64,000 bases of DNA from Phycisphaerae bacterium (GCA_022072405.1 JAJVHX010000016.1:22729-86728), one strand, 5' to 3'. Shown: positions 33,757 through 42,480, numbered from the stretch's first letter. Translations and numbers: made by a program. Notes: generated from the letters alone by a model not told the origin.

Positions 33757-35730
33757 ATGCCCACCAATTCTCAATCGGCAACTTCCGCAAATCCCCCGAC
33801 CGTGACGGAGATTCTCCGTGGTTCCGAATACGCCCTGACGATCTTCGAAAACAACGAAATCCGCGCGATACGCATATTCGACAAGAACGGCAAGCCCTAC
33901 CTCAAATGCTTCGCTACCGACAAGGAGCGCCCCGCCAAGCCCGAAGAAATCGTCCGGCAGCTCTACATCAAGAAGCTGATCGATCACTACGGCTACCCGA
34001 AAGACCGCCTGCGAATCGAAAAGGAAGTCTATTTCGGCTCGACGGTCCACGATAAGCGCGCCGACATCGTCGTGATCGAGAAGGACACCGCCGACACGCC
34101 CTATATCATCGTCGAGTGCAAGAAGGCGAAGCGCAAGGACGGCCTAGAACAGCTCAAGAGCTATTGCAACGCCGAAGGCTCGCCCATCGGCGTGTGGACC
34201 AACGGCGGCGAGACGAACTACCTTCACCGCGAAGACCCAAACCTCTACCGCACGCTCCCGGAAATCCCGCGCGCAAGCGAAACGCTCGCGCAGATGCTTA
34301 ACCAGCCGTGGACGCTGGACGACCTGGACCGCGAGAACATCCTCGTCGTCGAGCGGACGAGCCTCAAAGACGTCATCCTCAACATGGAAGACCTCGTGCT
34401 CGCCAATGCTGGCGTCGATGCCTTCGAGGAAGTCTTCAAGCTGATCTACGCCAAGCTCTACGACGAGGCGAAGGCCGCCCGCATAAGGCGAGGACGGAAG
34501 ACACTCGATTTCCGCGTCGGTGGGCGCACCGCCAAGGAGTTCGCCGAGACAATTGGCAACCTGTTCAACAAGGCGATGATCGAATGGCCTGGTGTTTTTA
34601 GCCCCGGCGAGCGAATCGCACTCGAACCCGATCATCTCAAGGTCTGCGGGTCGGCGCTGGAGCGCGTCAAGCTCTTCAACTCGAACCTGTCGGTCATCGA
34701 TGAGGCGTTCGAATATCTCGAAGTCAAAGCCGCCAAGGGTGAGAAGGGGCAGTACTTCACGCCCCGGCACGTGATCGACATGTGCGTGAAGATGCTGAAC
34801 CCGACGGTCGAGGAATTCGTCGTCGACAGCGCGGCCGGATCATGCGGCTTTACCGTGCACAGCATCTTCCACGTGTGGGGAGAGGAGTTCACCGCCGAAG
34901 GCCCCAAGCGCTGGCAGAGCGACTACGCCGGGTCGCACGTGTACGGAATCGACTTCGACTCGCGAATGATCAAGATCGCCAAGGCCCTGAACACCATTGC
35001 GGGGGATGGCAAGACCAACGTCTATCGCGCTAATTCCCTCGATCCCAAGCTGTGGAATGAAGACGTGCGGGCGGGGATGCGTCCACGCTTGCGGCGATTC
35101 GACGATCCGGACGATGACCGCCGCAATCAGGAGCAATTCCGGTACTTCGAGTTCGACCTGCTGCTGACCAATCCCCCATTCGCTGGAGATATCAAGGACG
35201 CCCGCATCCTCGGTCAATACGACCTGGCGAAGAAGACCAACGGCAAGATGGAAACCGCCGTCGGTCGCGACATTCTTTTCATCGAGCGCAACCTGCAATT
35301 CCTTCGCCCCGGCGGCCGCGCCGCGATCGTCTTGCCGCAGGGACGCTTCAACAACTCCGGCGATGAGACGATCCGCCGGTGGATCGCCGACCGCGCCCGT
35401 ATCCTCGCGGTGGTGGGATTGCACGGCAACACGTTCAAACCCCACACCGGCACGAAAACCAGCGTCCTGTTCGTCCAGACGTGGAACGACGACGAAGACC
35501 TTGGCCCGCTGAACCCGAAGACCGACGACTACCCCGTTTTCCTTGCCACAAGCGAAAAACCTGGGAAGGACAACAGCGGCGATTACGTCTACCGCATCGG
35601 CCCGGACAATGCGCCGCTGCTCGACGCGCACAATCACATGGTTGTGGAGCATGACTTGGACGAGATCGCAGACGACTTCATCGACTGGGGACGGAAGCAG
35701 GGACTCGCTTGGTGTGAGGGGGGCGAGTGA
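33757..35730 (+). CDS. Fused restriction nuclease-methyltransferase (HsdR_N + HsdM), BcgI-A-like
   Basis: 657 residues, ATG 33757 with AAGGAG at about 33740. Residues ~1-170 form an HSDR_N-type PD-(D/E)xK nuclease: RLRIEKEVYFGS, RADIVVIEKD, PYIIVECKKAKR, giving the D...ExK active site. From about 300 on there is an N6-adenine methyltransferase of the HsdM type: GQYFTPRHVIDMCVKML, SAM motif VVDSAAGSCGFTVHSI (Ser and Ser where Pro and Gly are common), catalytic LLLTNPPFAGDI, and RAAIVLPQGRFNN. It partners the adjacent specificity subunit. A nuclease fused to HsdM plus a separate S subunit is the layout of type IIB enzymes such as BcgI. GC-rich codons differ from the chromosome around it. Confidence 0.88.
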   Translation: MPTNSQSATSANPPTVTEILRGSEYALTIFENNEIRAIRIFDKNGKPYLKCFATDKERPAKPEEIVRQLYIKKLIDHYGYPKDRLRIEKEVYFGSTVHDKRADIVVIEKDTADTPYIIVECKKAKRKDGLEQLKSYCNAEGSPIGVWTNGGETNYLHREDPNLYRTLPEIPRASETLAQMLNQPWTLDDLDRENILVVERTSLKDVILNMEDLVLANAGVDAFEEVFKLIYAKLYDEAKAARIRRGRKTLDFRVGGRTAKEFAETIGNLFNKAMIEWPGVFSPGERIALEPDHLKVCGSALERVKLFNSNLSVIDEAFEYLEVKAAKGEKGQYFTPRHVIDMCVKMLNPTVEEFVVDSAAGSCGFTVHSIFHVWGEEFTAEGPKRWQSDYAGSHVYGIDFDSRMIKIAKALNTIAGDGKTNVYRANSLDPKLWNEDVRAGMRPRLRRFDDPDDDRRNQEQFRYFEFDLLLTNPPFAGDIKDARILGQYDLAKKTNGKMETAVGRDILFIERNLQFLRPGGRAAIVLPQGRFNNSGDETIRRWIADRARILAVVGLHGNTFKPHTGTKTSVLFVQTWNDDEDLGPLNPKTDDYPVFLATSEKPGKDNSGDYVYRIGPDNAPLLDAHNHMVVEHDLDEIADDFIDWGRKQGLAWCEGGE

Positions 35731-37095
35731 ATGGCTGTTTGGTCGAGTGTCCAACTATCCGCGCTCTCAGGCTTTCGCTTAGATGCGGAGTATTACACGC
35801 CGCAAAACCTGCGCGCGGAACGCGCCGTCAAGCGATTCGAGGGCGGGTCGAGTCCACTTAGTGAAATCGCGGACATTATTACCGACGGTGACCACCTGGC
35901 GCGTGACTTCCAAGAGTCCGGCGTTCTCTTCCTGACTTCGGAACACTTCGGCGAGTTCACGATCAATTACGATTCGGGCCTTTACATTTCGCCAACGTAC
36001 GAACAGACATTGGCACGAGCGCGCAGCGAACCCGGAGCAATCTATCTGACGAAGACCGGCGCGCATTACGGCAAGGCTGCCGTGTGTCCTCCAAATTCTC
36101 CAACCTTCAATATTTCCGCAGATGTCGCGAAGATTAGGTTAAAGCCCGGCGGCGACCCCTATTTCGTCGCCCTCTACCTGAACACGCGCCTAGGTTTCTC
36201 GCTCGTCAGGAGAGAGTCAACCGGTGGCACGCGCGATCGCATCGTCCTTGAGAATCTGCGGACCCTTCGAATTCCCAACCCTCCGAGCGGTGCGCAGTTC
36301 AAGAAACTCGTTGAGCGCATCTGGGTGCGCCAGAGCGACGCGCATTCTGCGATCGCCGCCGCCGAGGCGCGATTGATGGAGGCGTTGGGGCTGGACCAGC
36401 TCGACCTCTCGCCGCAGAAGACCTACACCCGGCGGTTCAAGGATTTGCAGGCCGAGGCGCGCTTTGACGCCGAGTACTTCAACCCGAAGTATCAGCGCGT
36501 CATTAAGAAGCTGCGCTCCAGCGGTTTGACGCTCGCCGATGTGGCCCCGATCTCGCAGCGCGTTTTCAATCCCACAATGCGCGAGCGGGGAAGCACGTTC
36601 AACTACATCGAAATCGGCTCGCTGACGGGCGACGGTGAGGCGGATGCCGAATCGTTGGACGTTGCCGACGCCCCAAGCCGCGCGAAGTGGATCGTGCAGC
36701 GGAGCGATGTCATCACAAGCACGGTCCGACCGATCCGCAGCCTCTCGGCGCTGATCCGACCGGAGCAGAATGGTTTTGTGTGCTCATCCGGGTTCGCAGT
36801 GTTGACACCGAAGAGCGGCGCGGGGGGCATCGAACCGGAAGTGCTATTGACCTATCTCCGGCTGCCGATCATCTGCGAATTGCTCGATCTGAACTGCACC
36901 GCGAGTATGTACCCCGCGATTCCGGAAGATCGCCTGATGCGCGTTCCGTTCGTTGTCCCAGACCTAAGGACGCGCCGCGCGGTCGTCGAAAAGGTCCGCC
37001 AATCTATCGAGGCCCGCCGCGAAGCCGCCCGCTTGCTGGAGCACGCAAAGAAGACGGTGGAAGACCTGATCGCCGGGGGCCAAAAGAGAAGGTGA
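35731..37095 (+). CDS. Restriction-modification specificity subunit (HsdS-like)
   Basis: 454 residues, ATG directly after the TGA of the nuclease-methylase, so translation is coupled. Two target-recognition domains are visible: about 1-195 (RLDAEYYTPQNLRAERAVKRF ... GTRDRIVLENLRTLRIPNPP) and about 235-420 (RFDAEYFNPKYQRVIKKL ... CTASMYPAIPEDRLMRVPFVVPD). Each ends in a helical spacer (FKKLVERIWVRQSDAHSAIAAAEARLMEAL; RAVVEKVRQSIEARREAARLLEHAKKTV). This is the normal two-half-site HsdS plan and determines the bipartite DNA target. No separate HsdR translocase is present. The 3' end runs into the HNH remnant. Confidence 0.9.
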   Translation: MAVWSSVQLSALSGFRLDAEYYTPQNLRAERAVKRFEGGSSPLSEIADIITDGDHLARDFQESGVLFLTSEHFGEFTINYDSGLYISPTYEQTLARARSEPGAIYLTKTGAHYGKAAVCPPNSPTFNISADVAKIRLKPGGDPYFVALYLNTRLGFSLVRRESTGGTRDRIVLENLRTLRIPNPPSGAQFKKLVERIWVRQSDAHSAIAAAEARLMEALGLDQLDLSPQKTYTRRFKDLQAEARFDAEYFNPKYQRVIKKLRSSGLTLADVAPISQRVFNPTMRERGSTFNYIEIGSLTGDGEADAESLDVADAPSRAKWIVQRSDVITSTVRPIRSLSALIRPEQNGFVCSSGFAVLTPKSGAGGIEPEVLLTYLRLPIICELLDLNCTASMYPAIPEDRLMRVPFVVPDLRTRRAVVEKVRQSIEARREAARLLEHAKKTVEDLIAGGQKRR

Positions 37096-37315
37096 AGCGG
37101 GCCGCGTACACGAAGCAGACGCAGGCAGCGCAGGCCAGGGCGAGTCGAACTGCCCACTGTGCGCGGTGGGGAACAACGCGAACAAGAGCCGGATTTACGA
37201 TTTTGACGAGATGGATGCCGACCACGTTTCCGCGTGGAGCAAGGGGGGCGACAGCTCGGCCAAGAACTGCCAGATGCTCTGCACCACTCACAACCGGGCC
37301 AAAGGTAATCGATAA
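37083..37315 (+). pseudogene. HNH endonuclease C-terminal remnant, frameshifted
   Basis: The frame ending at TAA 37313-37315 encodes CPLCAVGNNANKSRIYDF, then DEMDADHVSAWSKGG and NCQMLCTTHNRAKGNR: a CxxC zinc pair, the DADH of the HNH active site, and the CxxxHNRxKGN end. There is no start codon upstream in this frame before a stop. A preceding segment in another frame (KEKVKRAAYTKQTQAAQAR) fits the usual lead-in of such domains, implying a frameshift. HNH tails of this type end DUF262-like restriction proteins often found beside EcoRI-type methyltransferases, one of which is truncated just 3.3 kb upstream. Too short to have been called as a normal gene. Confidence 0.75.
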
Positions 37316-37316
37316 C

Positions 37317-37658
37317 GTGCGTGCCATAGCGCCGGGCGACGATCTAGGGCTGAAAGTCGGAATCGGCGAACGGCGTAACGCTCTACGCAGATTGCAATCG
37401 AAGAAAAGCGGGGAAGTAATAGCCGATCAGCACTCGCAGTCGCACGAACAAGGCCCAGGTCGGCGACATGGGCATCGACGGCCGCATCCTCCCCGGCGGC
37501 GCCAATCCCTTTGGCTCGTACGAGAATCCGTTTTCACCCGTATTCCGGCGAAATCCATTCCCATGTTCATGGGTACACGAGGGTTATCGTACCTGCGGTT
37601 CTCCAGGCCAGACACAGCCGTCTGCAGCCCACAAGCTCGTTTTTGGGCCAAAAAGCCG
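37317..37658. other. Non-coding remainder of the island
   Basis: About 340 GC-rich bases after the HNH remnant. Several frames are open only because of base composition. No motif or start with a ribosome-binding site was found. Confidence 0.4.
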
Positions 37659-37994
37659 GTTTTCCGCCGTTCCAGGAGTGTTTTCCGTCATTCCCGGCGA
37701 GTTTTCCGCCATTCCAGGAGTGTTTTCCGTCATTTCCGGCGAGTTTTCCGCCATTCCAGGGAAGTTTTCCTTCATTCCAGGGGAGTTTTTAGTCACTCCC
37801 GGGCAGTTTTCCGTCATTCGCTGGGCGTATCCGGTCACCGGCTGGACGTTTTCCATGATCCGCTGGGACTCGGGAGTGACTCCCGGCAAGTTTTCCACCA
37901 CTGCGTGGGAGTTTTCCGCCGCATCAGGAGCGTCCGGAGCCATTCGCGGCGAATATTCTGCGATCCCCGGACCATCCGCCGCGACCTTCACGAG
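37659..37994. repeat. 21-bp tandem repeat array, 8 clear plus about 8 degenerate units
   Basis: Units start GTTTTCC and end in a CCAGGAG- or CCCGGCG-like block every 21 bases from 37659 to 37826; degenerate units continue in register to about 37994. Since 21 is a multiple of 3, all six frames stay open. The minus strand would give heptapeptides of the kind ENSPGMA/ENTPGMT; the plus strand GEFSAIP/GVFSVIP. Two unit types alternate at first, so the array probably grew as 42-bp doublets. It lies between the HNH remnant and rocD. No convincing start codon or ribosome-binding site shows that either strand is translated. Confidence 0.75.
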
Positions 37995-38068
37995 GTAACT
38001 TGATGAAATATGCAGGCTAGGTGGCCAGTTGTTCACCGTGGATTGTTTATATGAAATGTCAACTCGGT

Positions 38069-39286
38069 TCAGTGGGCCATCACCGGATCGCCGCACATGA
38101 CCGTCTGAATCCGTTCCATGGCCCAGTCGATCTCGCCCCGGGTGATGATCAGCGGCGGGGCGAAGCGAATGACCTGCTCGTGAGTATCTTTGCAGAGTAC
38201 TCCCTGATCCTTCAGTGCTTTGACGAATTTCTTGCCAATACCCGATTCCTTTTTAATCTCCATGCCGATGAGCAAGCCCTTGCCGCGGATTTCGCGTACG
38301 TGGTGGCTGTTCAGGTTACGCAGTTGCTGCATGAAGTAGTTGCCCATCTCCAGCGCCCGTTCCGTCAATCCCTCATCGACCAGCACCCGCAGGGCTTGCC
38401 GAGCGACCGCGCAGCTCAGCGGCATACCGCCAAAGGTGCTGCCGTGAATGCCCGGGGTCATCACCTGCATGATTTTCTGAGTGGAGGCGATGGCAGAGAC
38501 GGGCAGCAGTCCGCCGCCCAGGGCTTTACCGAGTACGAACATATCGGGCACGATGTTTTCATACTGACAGGCAAAACGCCGGCCAGTACGGCACAAGCCG
38601 GTCTGGACTTCGTCCATCACCAGCAGAACATTATTCTGCGTACACAACTCGCGAACCTGCTGGAGATAGCCTGCCGGTGGCACGATGATGCCGCCCTCAC
38701 CCTGGATCGGTTCGATCAGAATGGCGGCGGTATTAGGTGTGATCAGCTTCCGCAGCGCACTGATATCCCCAAAAGGAGCCAGCTTGAAGCCGGGAGTATA
38801 GGGGCCAAAGCCGGTGCGGGCACCGGGATCGGTGGAAAAGCTGATGATGGTCGTGGTGCGGCCGTGGAAGTTGTTTTCAAAGCAGATGATCTCGGCCTGA
38901 TCGGGGGCAACGCCCTTGATGTCGTAGGCCCACTTGCGCGAAGTCTTGATCGAAGTCTCAACCGCTTCGGCGCCGGTGTTCATCGGCAGGACCACTTCCA
39001 TGCCGCAGAATTCCGCCAGTTCCTTACAAAAGTGCGGATATTGGTCGTTATAAAAAGCCCGGGAAGTCACCACCACCCGGCCGAGTTGATCAGTGAGGGC
39101 TTTGACCAGCCGGGGATGTTGGTGGCCGAAATTGAGTGCGGAATAGGAGCTGAGCATATCCATGTAACGCTTACCGTCGACATCGGTCACCCAGACGCCC
39201 TGAGCCTTTTCAAGCACTACCGGCAGGGGGGCGTAATTGTGAGCACCGAATTTTTCCGCCAGATCAATATGTTCCTGAGTGTTCAT
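38069..39286 (-). CDS. rocD: Ornithine--oxo-acid aminotransferase
   Basis: 405 residues, a class III pyridoxal-phosphate aminotransferase moving the delta-amino group of ornithine to 2-oxoglutarate. It begins HIDLAEKFGAHNYAPLPVVLEKAQGVWVTDVDGKRYMDMLSSYSALNFGHQHP, diagnostic for RocD. MNTGAEAVETSIKTSRKW, FHGRTTTIISFSTDP, the Asp in LLVMDEVQTGLCRTGR, and the PLP lysine in FVLGKALGGGLLPVSA follow. It stands alone on the minus strand next to the island end; no arginine-degradation genes are near. Confidence 0.95.
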   Translation of the reverse strand: MNTQEHIDLAEKFGAHNYAPLPVVLEKAQGVWVTDVDGKRYMDMLSSYSALNFGHQHPRLVKALTDQLGRVVVTSRAFYNDQYPHFCKELAEFCGMEVVLPMNTGAEAVETSIKTSRKWAYDIKGVAPDQAEIICFENNFHGRTTTIISFSTDPGARTGFGPYTPGFKLAPFGDISALRKLITPNTAAILIEPIQGEGGIIVPPAGYLQQVRELCTQNNVLLVMDEVQTGLCRTGRRFACQYENIVPDMFVLGKALGGGLLPVSAIASTQKIMQVMTPGIHGSTFGGMPLSCAVARQALRVLVDEGLTERALEMGNYFMQQLRNLNSHHVREIRGKGLLIGMEIKKESGIGKKFVKALKDQGVLCKDTHEQVIRFAPPLIITRGEIDWAMERIQTVMCGDPVMAH

Positions 39287-39750
39287 AGTTGCATAACTCC
39301 GTGAAAAAACGAGTCTCGATATTTAGGCTCATAAAATTGCGATGAAAAAATGGATGGTCAATCCCAGGCCCGATTTCTGTGGGTGAGGAACCTGGCTGTC
39401 AAGCAGCCGATCATCCATTTTCAAAATTCACACTGGAAGTGGTTTCAAAATCGCCAATAGGGACTTCGCGCGGGCTAAAGCCCGCGGCTCTTTGATTTTT
39501 GAAACCAGTTCTGGATACCGTGCTTCGCTCGGAATGACAGATTCTATTCGAGCGTGCACAGGATCGAACACATATCTTACTCAATTGTCCGAAATTGACC
39601 AAGAGCCGGCACATGCAGCACAGCCAATCATGCAACTTTGTAACCCCGTCCCGGTATCAACTTCTGGTGGGCCGGGAGGTATAATCTTATTCCAGCGCAA
39701 CGGACCGGAATGGCTTTACAAACGGTAGTAAACGATGACAATAAGGTGGA
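39287..39750. other. Intergenic region with REPIN copy and other repeats
   Basis: About 460 bases between divergent genes. It holds the REPIN at 39440-39507 and, at about 39521, GTGCTTCGCTCGGAATGAC, a sequence that returns at about 42573 before ybaB. No gene is seen. Confidence 0.5.
39440..39507. repeat. REPIN-like element, best copy
   Basis: 68 bases with exact 11-base terminal inverted repeats TGGTTTCAAAA (39440-39450) and TTTTGAAACCA (39497-39507). A central palindrome GCGGGCTAAAGCCCGC is followed by GGCTC. The palindrome and GGCTC arm match the REPs that bound the transposase in leuS. The copy at 57655-57723 is the closest relative in the window. Confidence 0.8.
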
Positions 39751-40857
39751 TTGAATATACAACGTGCAGTGGATCATGGTGCGGTGATACATAAATACAA
39801 AAAACCAGTGAGCAGGTTATTCGGAATAATACTGCTGGGCATGGGCGGTTGGCCGAGCCTGGCGAACGGGCAGATTCTGAATCCCAGCGCCGTAACCGCG
39901 GAGATTCGTACGCCTCAGGCTACCCTGCTTGCCGGCAGCCCGGTCTGGGTGGAATTTCTGCTCTTTAATCCGACTGATCAGGGCACGATTCTATTCCTGC
40001 GTGATTCCACATCGATCAACTTGAATCCGGTCGAGATGGGCTTGCCCCGGGCGCATCTGTTGCAGACGAGTTCGGGGTCGGCTCTGGTCATCATCAAGGA
40101 TAACACGCCGTTGCCGGTTATAGTGCCACCCATCAGTGCCGATGAGCGCTCCATCGCCATCCGATTGGCACCGGGTGCCATCGTCGGCACGAGGATGGAT
40201 CTGGCGGATCTCTGTCCTCAATTGCGCGAAGCGGGTACATATACGATTCAATGGAAGCCTTACGACGGGGGGATACAATCCAATCCGATCACGCTTCGGG
40301 TTTTGCCGGCACGTCAGGTGCGCATGGAGACTGATTTCGGCCCCATGACGGTACAACTCTTTTATGACCAGGCTCCCCAGCATGTGTCTAATTTTCTGGA
40401 TCTGGCAGAATCGGGTTTTTACAATGGTTTGAAATTTCAACGGGTGGTCCCCGGCTATTTGATTCAGGGAGGTGCACCCGGCGATGATCCGGCGGGGATT
40501 CGGCCGGACGGTAAGTTGCTGGCTCCGGAGTTCAACAGCGTGCCTTTTGATCGCGGCGTGGTGGGCATGGCCCGGCGACCTAATGACCCGCAATCCGCCA
40601 GTTGCCAGTTTTTCATTTGCGCACAACGATGGCCAGAACTGGATGGTCAATATACTGCTCTGGGGCGGCTGGCAGGCGAAGAGTCGTTCGCCACATTGGA
40701 GCGGATCAATCATCAGCCGGTGGATAACGCCTCCCGCCCATTGACGCCGATCGTGATCCGAAAGATGATCGTTGAGGATCGGCCAACACCCGCCTCCGCA
40801 CCGGTTATGTCAACACCGGCGCCATCCCAGCCGACTACACAGCCGGTGACGAAATAA
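39751..40857 (+). CDS. Secreted cyclophilin-type peptidyl-prolyl isomerase with N-terminal beta domain
   Basis: 368 residues from TTG 39751; the true start may be a few codons later. A signal peptide (KKPVSRLFGIILLGMGGWPSLANG) leads to a beta-rich domain (about 45-190) of unknown role. The C-terminal cyclophilin domain (about 193-350) shows METDFGPMTVQLFYDQAPQHVSNFLDLAESGFYNGLKFQRVVPGYLIQGG, GVVGMAR, SCQFFI and LDGQYTALGRL, which hold the active-site Arg and core aromatics. The tail is Pro/Thr-rich. It probably folds proteins in the periplasm. Confidence 0.88.
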   Translation: MNIQRAVDHGAVIHKYKKPVSRLFGIILLGMGGWPSLANGQILNPSAVTAEIRTPQATLLAGSPVWVEFLLFNPTDQGTILFLRDSTSINLNPVEMGLPRAHLLQTSSGSALVIIKDNTPLPVIVPPISADERSIAIRLAPGAIVGTRMDLADLCPQLREAGTYTIQWKPYDGGIQSNPITLRVLPARQVRMETDFGPMTVQLFYDQAPQHVSNFLDLAESGFYNGLKFQRVVPGYLIQGGAPGDDPAGIRPDGKLLAPEFNSVPFDRGVVGMARRPNDPQSASCQFFICAQRWPELDGQYTALGRLAGEESFATLERINHQPVDNASRPLTPIVIRKMIVEDRPTPASAPVMSTPAPSQPTTQPVTK

Positions 40858-40872
40858 TCCGAATTCGCCTCT

Positions 40873-40900
40873 TTGAGTTTCTCAGCAGGGGTTTTATACT
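40873..40900 (+). promoter_or_regulatory. Promoter of the SRP RNA gene
   Basis: TTGAGT at 40873-40878 and TATACT at 40895-40900, 16 bases apart; the RNA begins about 10 bases later, as expected. Confidence 0.6.
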
Positions 40901-40910
40901 GATAGTGGTG

Positions 40911-41035
40911 ATCGGTTGAAGTGATGGCTGGGTCCCATGCAATGGAGCATGTGGACAACGGGTCAGGCTGGAGACAGAGCAGCCCACCCATGTGTTGCAG
41001 GTGCCGTGGCTCACCTGGCCATCACTTCAACCGAT
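40911..41035 (+). ncRNA. ffs: Signal recognition particle RNA (4.5S type)
   Basis: A 125-nt RNA. The apical domain reads GGTCAGGCTGGAGACAGAGC followed by AGCC, matching the conserved Ffh-binding core: the GGUCAGG strand, a tetraloop and the AGCAGCC strand. The ends form a perfect 18-bp helix (40911-40928 with 41018-41035). It guides membrane-protein ribosomes to the translocon with Ffh. It lies directly upstream of dnaX, the same position as in many bacteria, with its own promoter. Confidence 0.92.
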
Positions 41036-41070
41036 GATCGATAACCGTCATTATCCCCTGCAGGTGAGCC

Positions 41071-42480
41071 GTGGCTTATACCGTATTGGCCCGTAAGTAT
41101 CGCAGTAACACGCTCGATGAGATCGTAGGCCAATCCGCCATCGTCACCACTTTGCGCAATGCCATCACTTCCAAACGGTTGCATCATGGTTACCTCTTCA
41201 GCGGTACACGCGGTGTGGGCAAGACTTCCACTGCTCGCATTCTCGCCAAATCGTTGAATTGTCTGAAGTTTGACGCTCCCGTCATCAATCCCTGTTGTAC
41301 CTGTGAATCGTGCCGGTTAATCGCAGAGGGCAGTGATATTGATGTAATCGAGATAGATGCCGCCAGCAACACCGGCGTGGATGATGTCCGGATTTTACGG
41401 GATAACACGCAGTTTCATCCCGCCCGATCGCGCTTCCGGGTGTATATCATTGACGAAGTGCACATGCTCAGCACCCAAGCCTTCAACGCCTTGTTAAAAA
41501 CGCTGGAGGAGCCGCCGGCTCACGTGAAATTTATCCTGGCGACGACTGAATTGCACAAGGTGCCCGCCACCATTCAGAGCCGGGTCCAGCGTTTTGAATT
41601 TCAACCACTCTCACCCCAGGAAATTCAGCAGCAGTTGCGGCATATCCTCCAGCAGGAAAAAATCGCCGCCGATGAGCCGGTGCTGAAGCGGGTTTCACGG
41701 CTGGCGACCGGCTCGATGCGTGATGCGCTTTCATTACTGGATCAATTGATTTCGATCGGCGGCGGTCGGCTGGAGGGAGCACTGCTGGAGGAAATTCTTC
41801 CGACAACTCATGATGAGCAGCTTGCTCAACTGGTAGAGCGGTTAGCAAGTGGTGATGCGGCTGCCAGCCTGTTAGCCTTGGATCGCTGTCTGTCGACCGG
41901 TCGGACTCTGGAACGATTCTGCGAAAATCTGGTCGATTATCTGCGCACCCTGATGCTGGTCAATGTCTGCGGTGTTGACAGCGAACTGGTCGATATACCC
42001 GATGTGATCCGGCCACAGATTGAGCAGCAGGCTACCCGCTTTGATGCCGCTACACTGGTTTATATGATCAGCGTGCTGGAGGAATTACGGCGGCAGATAC
42101 GCACCAGTTCGATAGGCCGGGCGCTCGCTGATGCTACTATTTATCGACTGTCGCAGGCGGAGAATTTTTCATCGTTGACGGAGTTGCTGCATCGGCTGGA
42201 AGGAGATCCCGGCGGTACGGCTAAAAAAAAAGAAGTGAACCAGGCTGAGAAATCGATATCGCCGATCGCTGCACCAGTAACGACACAATCGACGGATCGC
42301 CCATCAGGATCACGAGCAGGGCCGGTGAAAAATGCTGAGTCGCGGCGCGTGGCTGCACCACCCAATAGTCAGGATGTGACAGCCGCACGCAACGATCCAC
42401 TGGTGCGTGAAGCATTGGCTAAGTTTGAAGGCCAGTTGATCAATGTACAACGGCGGGCGGCAGATCAGGCAGAAAGTTAG
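41071..42480 (+). CDS. dnaX: DNA polymerase III subunit gamma/tau
   Basis: 469 residues, the clamp-loader ATPase. It starts MAYTVLARKYRSNTLDEIVGQ, with Walker A in FSGTRGVGKTSTARILAKSLNC, the four zinc Cys (CCTCESCRLI with the preceding C), Walker B in VYIIDEVHMLSTQAFNALLKTLEEPPAHVKFILATTE and the SRVQRFEF arginine sensor. The C-terminal ~100 residues are low complexity, so it is short for tau and lacks a clear polymerase-binding domain. It heads the conserved dnaX-ybaB-recR order. Confidence 0.96.
   Translation: MAYTVLARKYRSNTLDEIVGQSAIVTTLRNAITSKRLHHGYLFSGTRGVGKTSTARILAKSLNCLKFDAPVINPCCTCESCRLIAEGSDIDVIEIDAASNTGVDDVRILRDNTQFHPARSRFRVYIIDEVHMLSTQAFNALLKTLEEPPAHVKFILATTELHKVPATIQSRVQRFEFQPLSPQEIQQQLRHILQQEKIAADEPVLKRVSRLATGSMRDALSLLDQLISIGGGRLEGALLEEILPTTHDEQLAQLVERLASGDAAASLLALDRCLSTGRTLERFCENLVDYLRTLMLVNVCGVDSELVDIPDVIRPQIEQQATRFDAATLVYMISVLEELRRQIRTSSIGRALADATIYRLSQAENFSSLTELLHRLEGDPGGTAKKKEVNQAEKSISPIAAPVTTQSTDRPSGSRAGPVKNAESRRVAAPPNSQDVTAARNDPLVREALAKFEGQLINVQRRAADQAES

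Noticed and set aside
34840..35754. A 304-residue minus-strand ORF inside the nuclease-methylase gene
   Set aside because: It is the antisense shadow of a clear methyltransferase domain in GC-rich DNA.
37659..37994. CRISPR array, because of short regular repeats
   Set aside because: Units are contiguous with a 21-bp period and no unique spacers; no cas gene is near.
36687..38003. A long plus-strand ORF of over 400 residues spanning the specificity gene, HNH remnant and tandem repeat
   Set aside because: Its first part is a shadow of the specificity gene and the rest is open only because of high GC and a 21-bp repeat.
38021..39304. A 427-residue plus-strand ORF opposite rocD
   Set aside because: rocD on the minus strand has unmistakable aminotransferase motifs over the same bases; the plus ORF has none.
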